Positions 1 to 8,583 of a DNA stretch of 64,000 bases are shown here, piece after piece; positions within the stretch are counted from its first letter, which is position 1, and every line of letters starts with the position of its first letter. The notes under the pieces are model-generated. The model was not told the DNA's origin. It saw only the letters and a list, made by a program, of their open reading frames with translations, and searched no databases. The position numbers and the translations under genes were made by a program. The stretch comes from Methanobrevibacter oralis (lineage in GTDB: Archaea; Methanobacteriota; Methanobacteria; Methanobacteriales; Methanobacteriaceae), in assembly GCF_001639275.1 (NCBI RefSeq), contig NZ_LWMU01000103.1, positions 1-64,000 on the forward strand, in the 5' to 3' direction.

Positions 1-331
1 TAAAAAAAATACAACATTAAATACATAATAGCAGACAAAGCTTACGACACCAATAAAATAAGAGAATGCATAAACGAAGAAATAAAAGCATCAAACCAAA
101 TACCACTCAAATCCAACTTCAAACACGAATGGTACAGAAGGATTAAGCATAAAAACCTTCGATAAAAAAATATATTCAAGAAGAAACAACGTAAAAAGTG
201 TATTCAGCGTAATAAAAAGAAAATTCTCAGGGACAAACAAAAGCAAAAAAAAAACAAGACAACAAAACAAAGAAACAAGACTCAAAACAACAGTTTACAA
301 CATTGACAGAGTAGTGAAAATTTTAAATTAG
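1..331 (+). pseudogene. Transposase remnant, frameshifted and cut by the window start
   Basis: The first reading frame encodes a DDE-type transposase stretch (ADKAYDTNKIREC, then a stop at 163-165). A second frame, from about 146 to the stop at 329-331, continues it (KTFDKKIYSRRNNVKSVFSVI, RLKTTVYNIDRVVKILN). The two pieces join across a frameshift near 140-150, so the gene is broken. In DDE transposases of the IS5/ISM1-like type the motif after the arginines is normally NNVESVFS with the catalytic glutamate. Here that residue is lysine, a second inactivating change. The family assignment rests on motif memory. The 5' part lies outside the window. Confidence 0.7.
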
Positions 332-408
332 GATTTCAACAAGGTCATAAAATAATTAACTTTATAAATAAGTATAAACATATAGTTTACTATCTTATAT
401 TTTATATT

Positions 409-492
409 GTCGGGATGGCCCAGCCTGGTACGGCGTCGGACTGCTAATCCGATGATCTTATGATCACACGGGTTCAAATCCCGTTCCCGGCG
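409..492 (+). tRNA. tRNA-Ser (anticodon GCU)
   Basis: A full cloverleaf can be folded. The acceptor stem GTCGGGA pairs with TCCCGGC, the T arm is ACGGG-TTCAAAT-CCCGT, and the anticodon loop reads CTGCTAA with GCT central. A long variable arm typical of class II tRNAs is present. The discriminator is G492, and CCA is not encoded. A TATA-like stretch (TTATATTTTATATTG) lies just upstream. The gene sits between the transposase remnant and the convergent cation transporter. Confidence 0.93.
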
Positions 493-496
493 TTTT

Positions 497-1402
497 TTAT
501 TTATCTAATTCTTCTTGATGATCATATTTTAAACCTATTGGACATGCATGTACAAATGCTGATTTTATTATTGGAATTTCTTCAACAACATTTTTTTGTA
601 CTTGATGTACAATTATATGAGATTTGTTTAAACTTAGATTACCATCAAGTTCAACATGTAGTGAAACTACTGCATAAGAACCTAAATAATCTACTTTAAT
701 ATTATGTGCATTTTCAACTTCTTGAGTGTTATTAGCTACTTCTTTAATTTTATTTATTAATTCCTTTGAAGGTACTTTTCCCATAATATTATCGATATTC
801 TCTTTTCCTATGTTGTAAGCAGTTTTTAAAATTAATAATCCGATTACTAATCCAATAATTGGATCTATAATTGGTAATCCACTATTGGCTATTGTAACAC
901 CTATTAATATTGCCATGGATGAGTAAACATCGGTTCTTTGATGATATCCATCAGCTGTAATGGCTGGACTATTAATGGATTCACCGATTTTAATAATGTA
1001 CTTACTAACAAAATAGTTAATAAATACTCCAAGCAATGCCATTAGTATTGCATAGTGATCTGGAATTGTAATTATTTTAGGATCAAATATTTTTTCAATA
1101 GCTCCTGTAATGATTTCAAAAGCTACAAATGCTAAAAATAGTACTATAATAAGGCCACTTATTGCTTCTGCACGGCCATGACCTAAAGGATGATCTGTGT
1201 CAGCTGGTTTTTGACCAATTCTAAATCCTGCATATGCAATAAATGTTGTAGCTATGTCTGATAATGTATGTGCTCCTTCAGAAATTAACGCATAACTTCC
1301 TGATATTAACCCTATAAATATGTTTGTTACAGTTAAAAAGGTATTTGCAATTATTGCAACTATAACTACTTTTTTCCCATCTTTATTTCTAAATTCATCC
1401 AT
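497..1402 (-). CDS. Cation diffusion facilitator (CDF) family transporter
   Basis: This 301-aa integral membrane protein is predicted to export divalent cations such as Zn2+ by proton antiport. The CDF hallmarks are visible. Transmembrane helix 2 carries SEGAHTLSD (H45, D49). A DHPLGHGR loop follows near residues 70-77. Helix 5 carries DGYHQRTDVYSS (H154, D158). The HD-HD metal tetrad favours zinc over the DD-HD iron/manganese type, but this is inference. The last ~90 residues form the usual cytoplasmic ferredoxin-like dimer domain with several histidines. The start overlaps the end of the upstream aminotransferase by 8 nt, implying translational coupling. Confidence 0.88.
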   Translation of the reverse strand: MDEFRNKDGKKVVIVAIIANTFLTVTNIFIGLISGSYALISEGAHTLSDIATTFIAYAGFRIGQKPADTDHPLGHGRAEAISGLIIVLFLAFVAFEIITGAIEKIFDPKIITIPDHYAILMALLGVFINYFVSKYIIKIGESINSPAITADGYHQRTDVYSSMAILIGVTIANSGLPIIDPIIGLVIGLLILKTAYNIGKENIDNIMGKVPSKELINKIKEVANNTQEVENAHNIKVDYLGSYAVVSLHVELDGNLSLNKSHIIVHQVQKNVVEEIPIIKSAFVHACPIGLKYDHQEELDK

Positions 1403-2510
1403 TTTTAATCCTCTTTATTATATTCATAGCTTTTTCAATATTTTCATAAGAATTTGCATATGACATTCTCACATGTCCTTTTCCATTATTTCCAAATGCA
1501 ATTCCAGGAACAGTTATTACTCCTGCTTTAGCTGCTTTTTGAACAAAATTTTCATCATCTATTTTTGGAAATACATAAAATGCTCCTTCAGCATTTACAG
1601 TTTCATATTCCATTTCATTTAAGCTACTAATAATTAAATCTCGTCTATTTTTGAATTCATTAACCATTTTTTTAACTTCATTTTGCGATCCAGTTAATGC
1701 TTCATAAGCACCTTTTTGAGATGTTGTACTAGCACAAGCTATATTATATTGATGTATTTTTAATAATTCTTCTGTAATATGTTCTTTTGCAGTTAAATAA
1801 CCTATTCTTAATCCTGTCATTGCATATGTTTTTGAAAATCCATTTAGTGTAATTACATTATCACTATATTTTGCAGGAGAGTAATGTTTTTTATCATAAA
1901 TTATTTTTTCATAAATTTCATCAGATATTATTAAAAAATCTTTATCCATTGATAAATCTGCAATTGCTTTTATGTCTTCTTTTTCCATAACTGCTCCCGT
2001 TGGATTAGATGGAGAGTTAAGAATAATAGCTTTTGTATTTTTTGTAATTTTATTTTCCACATCATTAGATTTTAGTTTAAAATCATTTTCCATCAAACAT
2101 TCAACAGGTTTTACAATTCCTTCAGATAGTTTGATACATGCTTCATAAGATAAGAAACTAGGATTTGGAAGTATAACTTCATCTCCTTTTTCGATAAATG
2201 CTTGGGCACAAAGATACAATCCTTCACTAGCTCCTACTGTAACAATAACATCTTCAGGTGTTGTATCAATTTGATTGTCTTTTTTAAATTTATCACATAT
2301 TGCTTCTCTTAATTCAATATATCCTTTGTTTGGTGTGTAATGAGTATCATTATCATCAATTGATTTTTTCATTGCATCTTTGATATTTTTTGGAACATCA
2401 AAATCAGGTTCTCCAATTCCTAAATTGATGGCATTAGGATTTGTCACTTCAAACATTTTTCTTATTTGTGATAATTTAATTGATTTTGTTCTATTTGCAG
2501 GGTTAATCAT
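1395..2510 (-). CDS. Class I/II pyridoxal-phosphate aminotransferase (aspartate aminotransferase-like)
   Basis: This is a 371-aa fold-type I PLP enzyme of the AspC/AlaT branch. Visible motifs are GIGEPDFDVP near the start, the SNPTG loop (N169), SDEIY with D197 that contacts the PLP pyridine nitrogen, the Schiff-base lysine K227 in NGFSKTYAMTG, and R235 near the substrate carboxylate. Length is normal for a complete cytosolic transaminase. Substrate cannot be deduced; aspartate or another amino acid with 2-oxoglutarate is likely. It lies 65 nt downstream of the radical SAM gene and overlaps the CDF gene by 8 nt, so the three leftward genes may be one transcript. Confidence 0.88.
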   Translation of the reverse strand: MINPANRTKSIKLSQIRKMFEVTNPNAINLGIGEPDFDVPKNIKDAMKKSIDDNDTHYTPNKGYIELREAICDKFKKDNQIDTTPEDVIVTVGASEGLYLCAQAFIEKGDEVILPNPSFLSYEACIKLSEGIVKPVECLMENDFKLKSNDVENKITKNTKAIILNSPSNPTGAVMEKEDIKAIADLSMDKDFLIISDEIYEKIIYDKKHYSPAKYSDNVITLNGFSKTYAMTGLRIGYLTAKEHITEELLKIHQYNIACASTTSQKGAYEALTGSQNEVKKMVNEFKNRRDLIISSLNEMEYETVNAEGAFYVFPKIDDENFVQKAAKAGVITVPGIAFGNNGKGHVRMSYANSYENIEKAMNIIKRIKNG

Positions 2511-2575
2511 AAATTTTTCCTCACTTAATTTTTTATATTATATCTAATTATAGTAATTCTATTTTTTTCTAGTAA

Positions 2576-4192
2576 TTATTTTTCATCACATGAACCACAT
2601 TTATAACATGGTGATTTTTCACACCAGGGGGTTTGTTTTAAGTTTCTTAATCGTTTATTTTCAATTTCTAAAAATTTCTTTTTTACACCTACATTAATAT
2701 TATCCCAGGGTAAATCATCATTTATTTCATAATTAGGAGTTATTTCTTTCCAGTCATTTAATGTTATATTTTTTGTTAGTGATTTTTCAATTAATTCACC
2801 GACTTTGCTATTTCCACAAGATAGTATATATTGAATTAGTCCTTTTTTAGGACTTTCACATTTTAAGTTATATCTTTTTAATTCTTTTTTAAGATATCTT
2901 GTCTTTTGTTTTATATCTTTAAAATCATAACCTTCCCATTGCAGGGGTGTTTGTGGTTTTGGAATTATTGGATTGACACTAAATTTTATATTTTTAATAT
3001 TTTTATGCATACTAGCTATTTTTTTCATGTATTCAACGAGTTCTTTTATATCCTCTTTTGTTTCTTCTGGAATTCCAATTAAAAAATATAATTTGATTTT
3101 AAAATCAAGTTCAACAGCATCTTTTATTATTGAAAATATTTTTTCATCAGAAATATCTTTATTTATTACTTTTCGTAATTTTTCAATTGATTCAGGAGCG
3201 AGTGTAATTGTTTTTAATCCACTTCTTTTAAGTGTTTCTAGTGTTTCTTTAGTTATGGATTCTATTCTAAGTGAGGGTGTTGAAATTTGAAAACCTTCTT
3301 TTTCAAGTCCTTTTGTTAAATTAGATAAATCCTTGTAATCAGATACGGCTGCACCAATTAATGTGATTTTATTTATTCCTGTATTTTCACGACTTTTAAT
3401 TGCAATATCTATTAATTTATCACAATCTGTTTGTCTCATAGGGCGGTATAGATAGCTAGACATACAGAATCTACAACCTCTTGTGCATCCTCTTGAAACA
3501 TTCAACATTATGGTGTTATTAAAAATAGTTTGATATTCCTCTTCATCACTTTCGCTCATGATTGGTTGAGTTATATGATAAGCTTCATCCATATCTACAA
3601 TTGCTATATTACATTTATTATTATATTCGGGAATGTATATTCCAGGTATCTCTAAAAACTTTTCTAAATCATGATTCGGATTTTCTTTATATTTATTAAT
3701 TAGTTGATTAATATTTGATTCTCCTTCGCCAATAATAAAAATGTCAATATAATCAGATAAAGGCATTGGATTTGATGTTGCACAAGGCCCACCAGCTATT
3801 ATTAGGGGATCTGTTTCACTTCTGTCTTCACGTTTTATGGGTATTCCAGTATTTTTTAACATTTCCAATAAATGAAAATAATCTTCTTCAAATTGAAGAG
3901 TAAAGCTTATTATATCAAAATATTTGCTTGGAGTATTAGATTCAATTGAATTAGTATTAGGGTATATTATTCTTTCACACCAAGTATCTTTTCTTTCATT
4001 TATTAAATTATAAAGTATATTATAACCTAAGGAGGACATTGCAGTTCGATAAATGTTGGGATAGCATAATCCAAATCGTACATCAATTTTTTCATGCTTT
4101 TTTAGAAACACGTTTTTTTCATATAACATTTTATCAACTTTTTTTAAAAAATTACTAAATTTTTCTTTTTCTCTTAAATTGGTTATTTTCAA
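2576..4192 (-). CDS. Radical SAM protein with B12-binding-like N-terminal domain
   Basis: This is a 538-aa protein. Residues ~36-185 resemble the Rossmann-like B12-binding region found in front of many radical SAM domains (FGLCYPNIYRTAMSSLGYN, IIAGGPCATSNP, IGEGE). The radical SAM cluster motif is SRGCTRGCRFC (C236, C240, C243), followed by a TIM-barrel region with TLAPES and FLIGIPEET. A cysteine-rich C-terminus (WCEKSPCYKCGSC) may hold an extra Fe-S site or zinc. Methanogens carry such proteins of unassigned reaction, so no substrate is proposed. It is first in a leftward group with the aminotransferase and CDF genes. Confidence 0.82.
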   Translation of the reverse strand: MKITNLREKEKFSNFLKKVDKMLYEKNVFLKKHEKIDVRFGLCYPNIYRTAMSSLGYNILYNLINERKDTWCERIIYPNTNSIESNTPSKYFDIISFTLQFEEDYFHLLEMLKNTGIPIKREDRSETDPLIIAGGPCATSNPMPLSDYIDIFIIGEGESNINQLINKYKENPNHDLEKFLEIPGIYIPEYNNKCNIAIVDMDEAYHITQPIMSESDEEEYQTIFNNTIMLNVSRGCTRGCRFCMSSYLYRPMRQTDCDKLIDIAIKSRENTGINKITLIGAAVSDYKDLSNLTKGLEKEGFQISTPSLRIESITKETLETLKRSGLKTITLAPESIEKLRKVINKDISDEKIFSIIKDAVELDFKIKLYFLIGIPEETKEDIKELVEYMKKIASMHKNIKNIKFSVNPIIPKPQTPLQWEGYDFKDIKQKTRYLKKELKRYNLKCESPKKGLIQYILSCGNSKVGELIEKSLTKNITLNDWKEITPNYEINDDLPWDNINVGVKKKFLEIENKRLRNLKQTPWCEKSPCYKCGSCDEK

Positions 4193-4591
4193 TATTATTT
4201 TTTTTTATAGTTTTATTTTTTCATAATAATACAAATTTTTACTAATTTTCACTATAAAATATCTAAACATCGTGATTATTAATATAAAAGGACAAATTAT
4301 TAAAATTGTCAATTTCATTATATTGTTAAAATTTTAATTTAAATTTAAGATTTATTTGTTTTTTATATTAAATTTAGCTTTTATTTGTCTTTTTTTAATA
4401 ATTTCTATATTATTCTAGCTTTTTATAGTAAATTTAAGTAATTTACAATGGTTTTTTTATTAATAAAGTTGTAAAAACATTTATATATGAAAAAATTATA
4501 AAGTATAATCCACTCATTATGAATACTATTAATTAGTATATATCATATTTTTACTATAAAATTTTCGTAATGAGAACCAAGAGGTGGAAAA
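4193..4591. promoter_or_regulatory. Divergent intergenic region with promoter for the surface protein
   Basis: These 400 bp lie between divergent genes and contain no credible gene. They are very AT-rich. A good archaeal TATA box (TTTATATAT, 4480-4488) precedes the rightward surface-protein gene, which implies transcription starting near 4510 and an ~80-nt leader. A GAGGTGG ribosome binding site lies at 4581-4587. The leftward radical SAM gene must also start here; several TTATA/TTTTTATA stretches around 4200-4260 could serve, and none stands out. Confidence 0.55.
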
Positions 4592-7500
4592 ATTTCGATA
4601 AAAAATAAAACATTAATCTTTTCATTTGTACTTGTATTTTTCCTTGCATTAGGATCTGCATGTGCAGTTGAACTGGATAATGTTTCAAATACAGAAGATT
4701 CGAATTTAATACAAGATATTGATAATTCATTATCTTCAGAAAAATTAGAAGTTTCTAACGAGCTTTCTATCTCAGAAACTAGTAATATAGTTAATTCTCA
4801 TAATGATAATTTAACAAGTTATTCGGATGATGATGCTTTAGTTAGCAATTATTCATCAAATGAGGATAATTCTGGGAATTTACAAGTTTCCGAAGAATCT
4901 ACTTATGAGTCCAACTATGATAGTGATGTTTTAGGAGCAAACTCTGAAATTAATACTTTATCTGCAGATGAAAATACATCTGTTGTTTCTATTGATTCAA
5001 ATAGTTCTGCTTTAGCTATTAATTCAAATGAATCTGAATTAGGTGGCGGTAAAACTGCAACTACAATCAGTGTTGGTGATACTCATTATGGTGGATTAGC
5101 TACTTATTTTAAAGTCCAATTACTTGATAAAAGTAATAACGCTTTAAAAAATCAAAAAATATCTTTAACAATTAATGGGAAAACATATAAAGGAACTACA
5201 GATGATAGTGGAATAGCTTTTATTAAAGTAGCTTCATTATCTAAAGGTTCATATGCTGTTAAAGTTAAATTTTCAGGTAATAGTAAATATTATGCTTCTT
5301 CCATTTCAAAAAATGTTAAAGTGTTAGCTTCTTTAAAAGGAAACAGTTTAACAAAATATTATGGTACTTCAAATAAATATTCTGCAATATTTTGGAAAGA
5401 TAATGCAGTATTAGCAAATACTAAAGTTTCTCTTAAAATAAATGGAAAAACTTACTATGTTAAAACCAATAGTAAAGGTGTTGCTACATTAGATATTAAT
5501 CTTTTACCTGGAAAATATGTTATGACTGCAACTAATTTGCATTCTGGGGAAAAAATTTATAATAATGTCGTAGTTAAAAAAGATAGTTCTAAAATTAATG
5601 CTAAAGCAAAAACATATATTGCACCTAAAAAGAAATATTCTTACTCTATTACTTTATTATCCAAACATAATGCTCCAATTAGTGGGCAAAAAGTATACTT
5701 TAAGTATAATAATAAGCAAGTAACTACTAAGACTAATAAGGATGGGAAAGCTACTATAACTATTCCTGCTCTTTCTAAAGGTACTTACTCTATTAATTTT
5801 AACTTTAAAGGAAACAAAGGATTTTATAATGCTTATGGATATGGAAAGATATATGTTAAGGATTCTCAGTCTGTTTTTAAAGCATCAACTTTAAAAATGC
5901 AATATAAAGATGGATCTAAATTTAGTGTTAAACTAACCAATAATAATGGTAAAGCTTTAACAAATAAAATTGTTAAAATCACGTTAAATGGTAAAACTAC
6001 TGCTTGCAAGACCAATAGTAATGGAATTGCTAAATTAACTGTTGGTGATTTGAAGCCAGGTACTTACAAAGTCAAATATTCCTATTCTTCCCTAGGTTCA
6101 AGTTATTATAAAACAGGGGCAAATAAGATTATAATTTCTAAACAAACAGGTTCTGTTTTAGTAGATAATTTGGAAATGAACCATAATGATGGTTCTGTTT
6201 ATAAAGCTATTATTAAAGATAAATATGGAAACCTTCTTAAAAAGACTGGTGTTCAATTTAAAATTAATGGTAAAACCTACAATGTTCAAACTGATTCAAA
6301 TGGAGTGGCTAAATTAGGTATTAAACTTGGTGTTGGTTATTATGATATCACATCCAAGATTAATGATAATTACTATCAATCCAAAACAATTTCAAAACAT
6401 GTATTAGTTAATGGAACTAAATTTATTGCTAATGATTTATATATAACTGTTGGAAATAAAGCTACTTATTCTATTAAGTTAGTTGATGGTAAAAACAATC
6501 CAATTAAAAATTCCGTTGTTGTATTTACATTTAACAATAAAAATTATTCTGTTAAAACTAATTCAAAGGGTGTTGCTAAAGAATCTTGGTCTGGATTATC
6601 ATTAGGTGATTATATTGTTAAATATCATAATGGTAAATTTGCAGGTTCATCTAAAATCCATGTTTTTAACAAAGTTTCTGTTAATAATATTATTTCTGCT
6701 TCAAAAAATGTGAATAAATTCATTAAAAGCAATAACAGGTTACCAAAAACTGTTAAAATAGGAGATATTACTTTACCTACTGCAGAATATACTTATTTAG
6801 TTTCTAAAGCTATTGTTAATTTAAAAAATGGAAATAAAGCTCCAATTACTCTTAAAAGTATTGATGATCCAACTAAACCGGGTTCTGCATATAATATGGG
6901 TAATTTATTTAATTATCTTTCTGTTGCAAAAAGTATTGTTAAGACCGCAGAATCTAAAGGTAAAATGCCTAATTCTGTAGATTCTGATGTTGGAACTATT
7001 GGTTATAATGGATTAGTGTATGCACTTTCACGTGTCATTGCGTTTTATGGTGATAATTCAAGAATGCCATCTTATGTATCAATAGATAATGTTGGTTCAT
7101 CTTCAAGTTCTAGTGCAAATACACATAATAATATTAAAGACTTAAAAGAATTTTTAGCAGCTTCTAAAAATTGTCAAGTTAATAGTCCAAAGATTAAAGC
7201 ATTAGTTACAAAATTGACAAAAGGATTAAAAACTGATAAGCAAAAAGCTACTGCTTTATATAACTATGTTAGAGATAAAATTTCATATAGTTTTTATTAT
7301 GATACAAAATATGGAGCTGTAGGTACACTAAATAAAAAAGCAGGAAATTGTGTTGATCATTCTCATTTATTAGTGGCTATGTTTAGAAACGCAGGTATTG
7401 CAGCAAGATATGCTCATGGTAAATGTACATTCAGTAGTGGAAGTACATATGGACATGTTTGGACTCAAGTATTGATTGGTGATACTTGGATATCTTGTGA

Positions 7501-7594
7501 TGCAACAAGTTCTAGAAACTCATTTGGAAAAATCGTTAGTTGGAATACTAAGAATTATAAACTTCATGGATATTATTCAAGTATTTCATTTTAA
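4592..7594 (+). CDS. Secreted Ig-repeat surface protein with pseudomurein-binding repeats and transglutaminase-like peptidase domain
   Basis: The frame is open from 4574 to the stop at 7594 and encodes about 1000 residues. A signal peptide (KNKTLIFSFVLVFFLALGSACA) is followed by a Ser/Asn/Asp-rich linker. Six Ig-like repeats span residues ~153-690, each with an NGKTY...TNSKGVA core. Two pseudomurein-binding repeats follow (~697-747 and ~775-830), then a transglutaminase-like domain with C920 (GNCVDHS), H955 (YGHVW) and D970 (CDAT). Known pseudomurein endoisopeptidases PeiW/PeiP pair the same repeats with a Cys-His-Asp domain, so cleavage or remodelling of cell-wall peptides is inferred, on the parent cell or on other methanogens. 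No ATG, GTG or TTG lies in frame between the upstream stop and the signal peptide; 4592 is an ATT 4 nt after GAGGTGG. A GTG at 5321 would drop the signal peptide and is unlikely to be the true start. Confidence 0.8.
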   Translation: MSIKNKTLIFSFVLVFFLALGSACAVELDNVSNTEDSNLIQDIDNSLSSEKLEVSNELSISETSNIVNSHNDNLTSYSDDDALVSNYSSNEDNSGNLQVSEESTYESNYDSDVLGANSEINTLSADENTSVVSIDSNSSALAINSNESELGGGKTATTISVGDTHYGGLATYFKVQLLDKSNNALKNQKISLTINGKTYKGTTDDSGIAFIKVASLSKGSYAVKVKFSGNSKYYASSISKNVKVLASLKGNSLTKYYGTSNKYSAIFWKDNAVLANTKVSLKINGKTYYVKTNSKGVATLDINLLPGKYVMTATNLHSGEKIYNNVVVKKDSSKINAKAKTYIAPKKKYSYSITLLSKHNAPISGQKVYFKYNNKQVTTKTNKDGKATITIPALSKGTYSINFNFKGNKGFYNAYGYGKIYVKDSQSVFKASTLKMQYKDGSKFSVKLTNNNGKALTNKIVKITLNGKTTACKTNSNGIAKLTVGDLKPGTYKVKYSYSSLGSSYYKTGANKIIISKQTGSVLVDNLEMNHNDGSVYKAIIKDKYGNLLKKTGVQFKINGKTYNVQTDSNGVAKLGIKLGVGYYDITSKINDNYYQSKTISKHVLVNGTKFIANDLYITVGNKATYSIKLVDGKNNPIKNSVVVFTFNNKNYSVKTNSKGVAKESWSGLSLGDYIVKYHNGKFAGSSKIHVFNKVSVNNIISASKNVNKFIKSNNRLPKTVKIGDITLPTAEYTYLVSKAIVNLKNGNKAPITLKSIDDPTKPGSAYNMGNLFNYLSVAKSIVKTAESKGKMPNSVDSDVGTIGYNGLVYALSRVIAFYGDNSRMPSYVSIDNVGSSSSSSANTHNNIKDLKEFLAASKNCQVNSPKIKALVTKLTKGLKTDKQKATALYNYVRDKISYSFYYDTKYGAVGTLNKKAGNCVDHSHLLVAMFRNAGIAARYAHGKCTFSSGSTYGHVWTQVLIGDTWISCDATSSRNSFGKIVSWNTKNYKLHGYYSSISF

Positions 7595-7825
7595 TTTAAT
7601 TTTTTCTTTTTTTATTTATTTTTTTATAGCTAATAATTTATACTAGTTTTAATAAAACTTTATTTTAAATATATAAGTACACTACTAAGTTTTTAGTGTA
7701 GTCATGTGAACCTATTGAACATGGGGGGATAGCTTAGTCAATTTTCATTAAATTATGGATTACCTAAGAATTTCTAAGGCATATACTTTAGAAAAGTTCT
7801 ATTTAAAGCTATTTGGATAATAATC
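7595..7825 (+). promoter_or_regulatory. Promoter and leader of coaD with a perfect dyad after the TATA box
   Basis: A TATA-like element (AAATATATAAG, ~7666-7676) is followed at once by a perfect 7-bp inverted repeat: TACACTA at 7678-7684 and TAGTGTA at 7694-7700. The expected transcription start falls on this repeat, so it could be an operator or a 5' hairpin. About 125 nt of leader follow before the coaD ATG. It includes a second imperfect dyad (CCTAAGAATTTCTAAGG, ~7763-7779). No gene was found here. Confidence 0.4.
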
Positions 7826-8284
7826 ATGAATTCTAAAAAATATAAAAAAGTGGCTGTTGGAGGGACTTTTGATAAATTCCATGATGGACACAAAAAGTTA
7901 TTAAGTACAGCTTTCGAGATTGGTGATCATATTGAGATTGGTGTGACTTCTAATGAGTTTGGAGGTCTTAAAGGAGATATAGATTCTTGTAAAGAGAGGA
8001 TGCAAAATCTTAAATCTTTTTTTTCTGATAAATCTAATTTTCATGTTGTTTCCCTAGATGATCCATATGGAACTACTATTTATGATGAGGATATTGAAGC
8101 AATCGTAGTTAGTGAAGAAACAGAACCAACTGCAGTTAAAATTAATGAGATTCGTGTTTCTAAAGGAATGAAACCTTTAGATATTGTTGTTGTTAGCTTT
8201 GTATTGGCTTATGATGGTACTCCTATTTCTTCCACCCGAATTAGGCGTGGTGAAATTAATCAAAATGGTATTTTTTTGAAATAG
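7826..8284 (+). CDS. coaD: Phosphopantetheine adenylyltransferase (archaeal type)
   Basis: This 152-aa nucleotidyltransferase is predicted to transfer AMP to 4'-phosphopantetheine, giving dephospho-CoA, the penultimate step of coenzyme A synthesis. It shows the GGTFDKFHDGHKKLL signature of the cytidylyltransferase-like superfamily (the HxGH-type motif) and the C-terminal ISSTRIRRGEI motif that binds the nucleotide triphosphate. Length matches archaeal CoaD/COG1019 proteins, which lack the bacterial hexameric extension. No convincing Shine-Dalgarno sequence precedes the ATG. Confidence 0.88.
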   Translation: MNSKKYKKVAVGGTFDKFHDGHKKLLSTAFEIGDHIEIGVTSNEFGGLKGDIDSCKERMQNLKSFFSDKSNFHVVSLDDPYGTTIYDEDIEAIVVSEETEPTAVKINEIRVSKGMKPLDIVVVSFVLAYDGTPISSTRIRRGEINQNGIFLK

Positions 8285-8294
8285 TTAAAAATAA

Positions 8295-8322
8295 ATCGAA
8301 ATGTTTATATTTGCACTTCGAT
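8295..8322 (+). promoter_or_regulatory. Promoter with TTCG-type inverted repeat flanking the TATA box
   Basis: ATCGAAATG (8295-8303) and CACTTCGAT (8314-8322) form a dyad matching at 8 of 9 positions. The 10-bp spacer, TTTATATTTG, looks like the TATA box of the ferredoxin operon. A protein bound to both halves would cover the TATA element, so repression is the natural inference. Transcription would begin near 8335, leaving a leader of roughly 45 nt. Confidence 0.5.
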
Positions 8323-8382
8323 AAAATACTATGTAGGTATATTTATTTTTTGATAAATATATTTTAATAATGAGGTGGTTAT

Positions 8383-8574
8383 ATGGTAGTAAAAATTGAT
8401 TCAAATTTGTGTGGACATATTAATGATTGTCCAGTGCAAGGTTTATGTATTAAACTTTGTGAACAAGGAGCAATTGTTGAAGAAGACGGTGATGTGGTAG
8501 TAAAACCAGAAAACTGTGATGATTGTGATCTTTGTTTACAAAATTGTCCAAATCAAGCTATTTTAAAAGCCTGA
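8383..8574 (+). CDS. Small ferredoxin-like protein (two cysteine clusters)
   Basis: This 63-aa protein has eight cysteines in two groups. The second group is a canonical CxxCxxCxxxCP ferredoxin motif (CDDCDLCLQNCP). The first is unusual: C10, C16, C22 and C26 follow C-x5-C-x5-C-x3-C spacing, so it may bind a [4Fe-4S] cluster in an atypical way or a different cluster. A strong GAGGTGG site precedes the ATG. It lies 9 nt upstream of the polyferredoxin gene and is surely co-transcribed with it, suggesting a shared electron-transfer role. The partner enzyme is not visible. Confidence 0.8.
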   Translation: MVVKIDSNLCGHINDCPVQGLCIKLCEQGAIVEEDGDVVVKPENCDDCDLCLQNCPNQAILKA

Positions 8575-8583
8575 GGGATAAAA

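Noticed and set aside
5321-7594. GTG at 5321 as the start of the surface protein
   Set aside because: It lies inside an Ig-like repeat and would remove the signal peptide that is in frame upstream.
7720-7800. tRNA-like stretch GGGGGATAGCTTAGTC
   Set aside because: The 5' half resembles a D arm, but no anticodon arm, T arm or pairing acceptor end follows.
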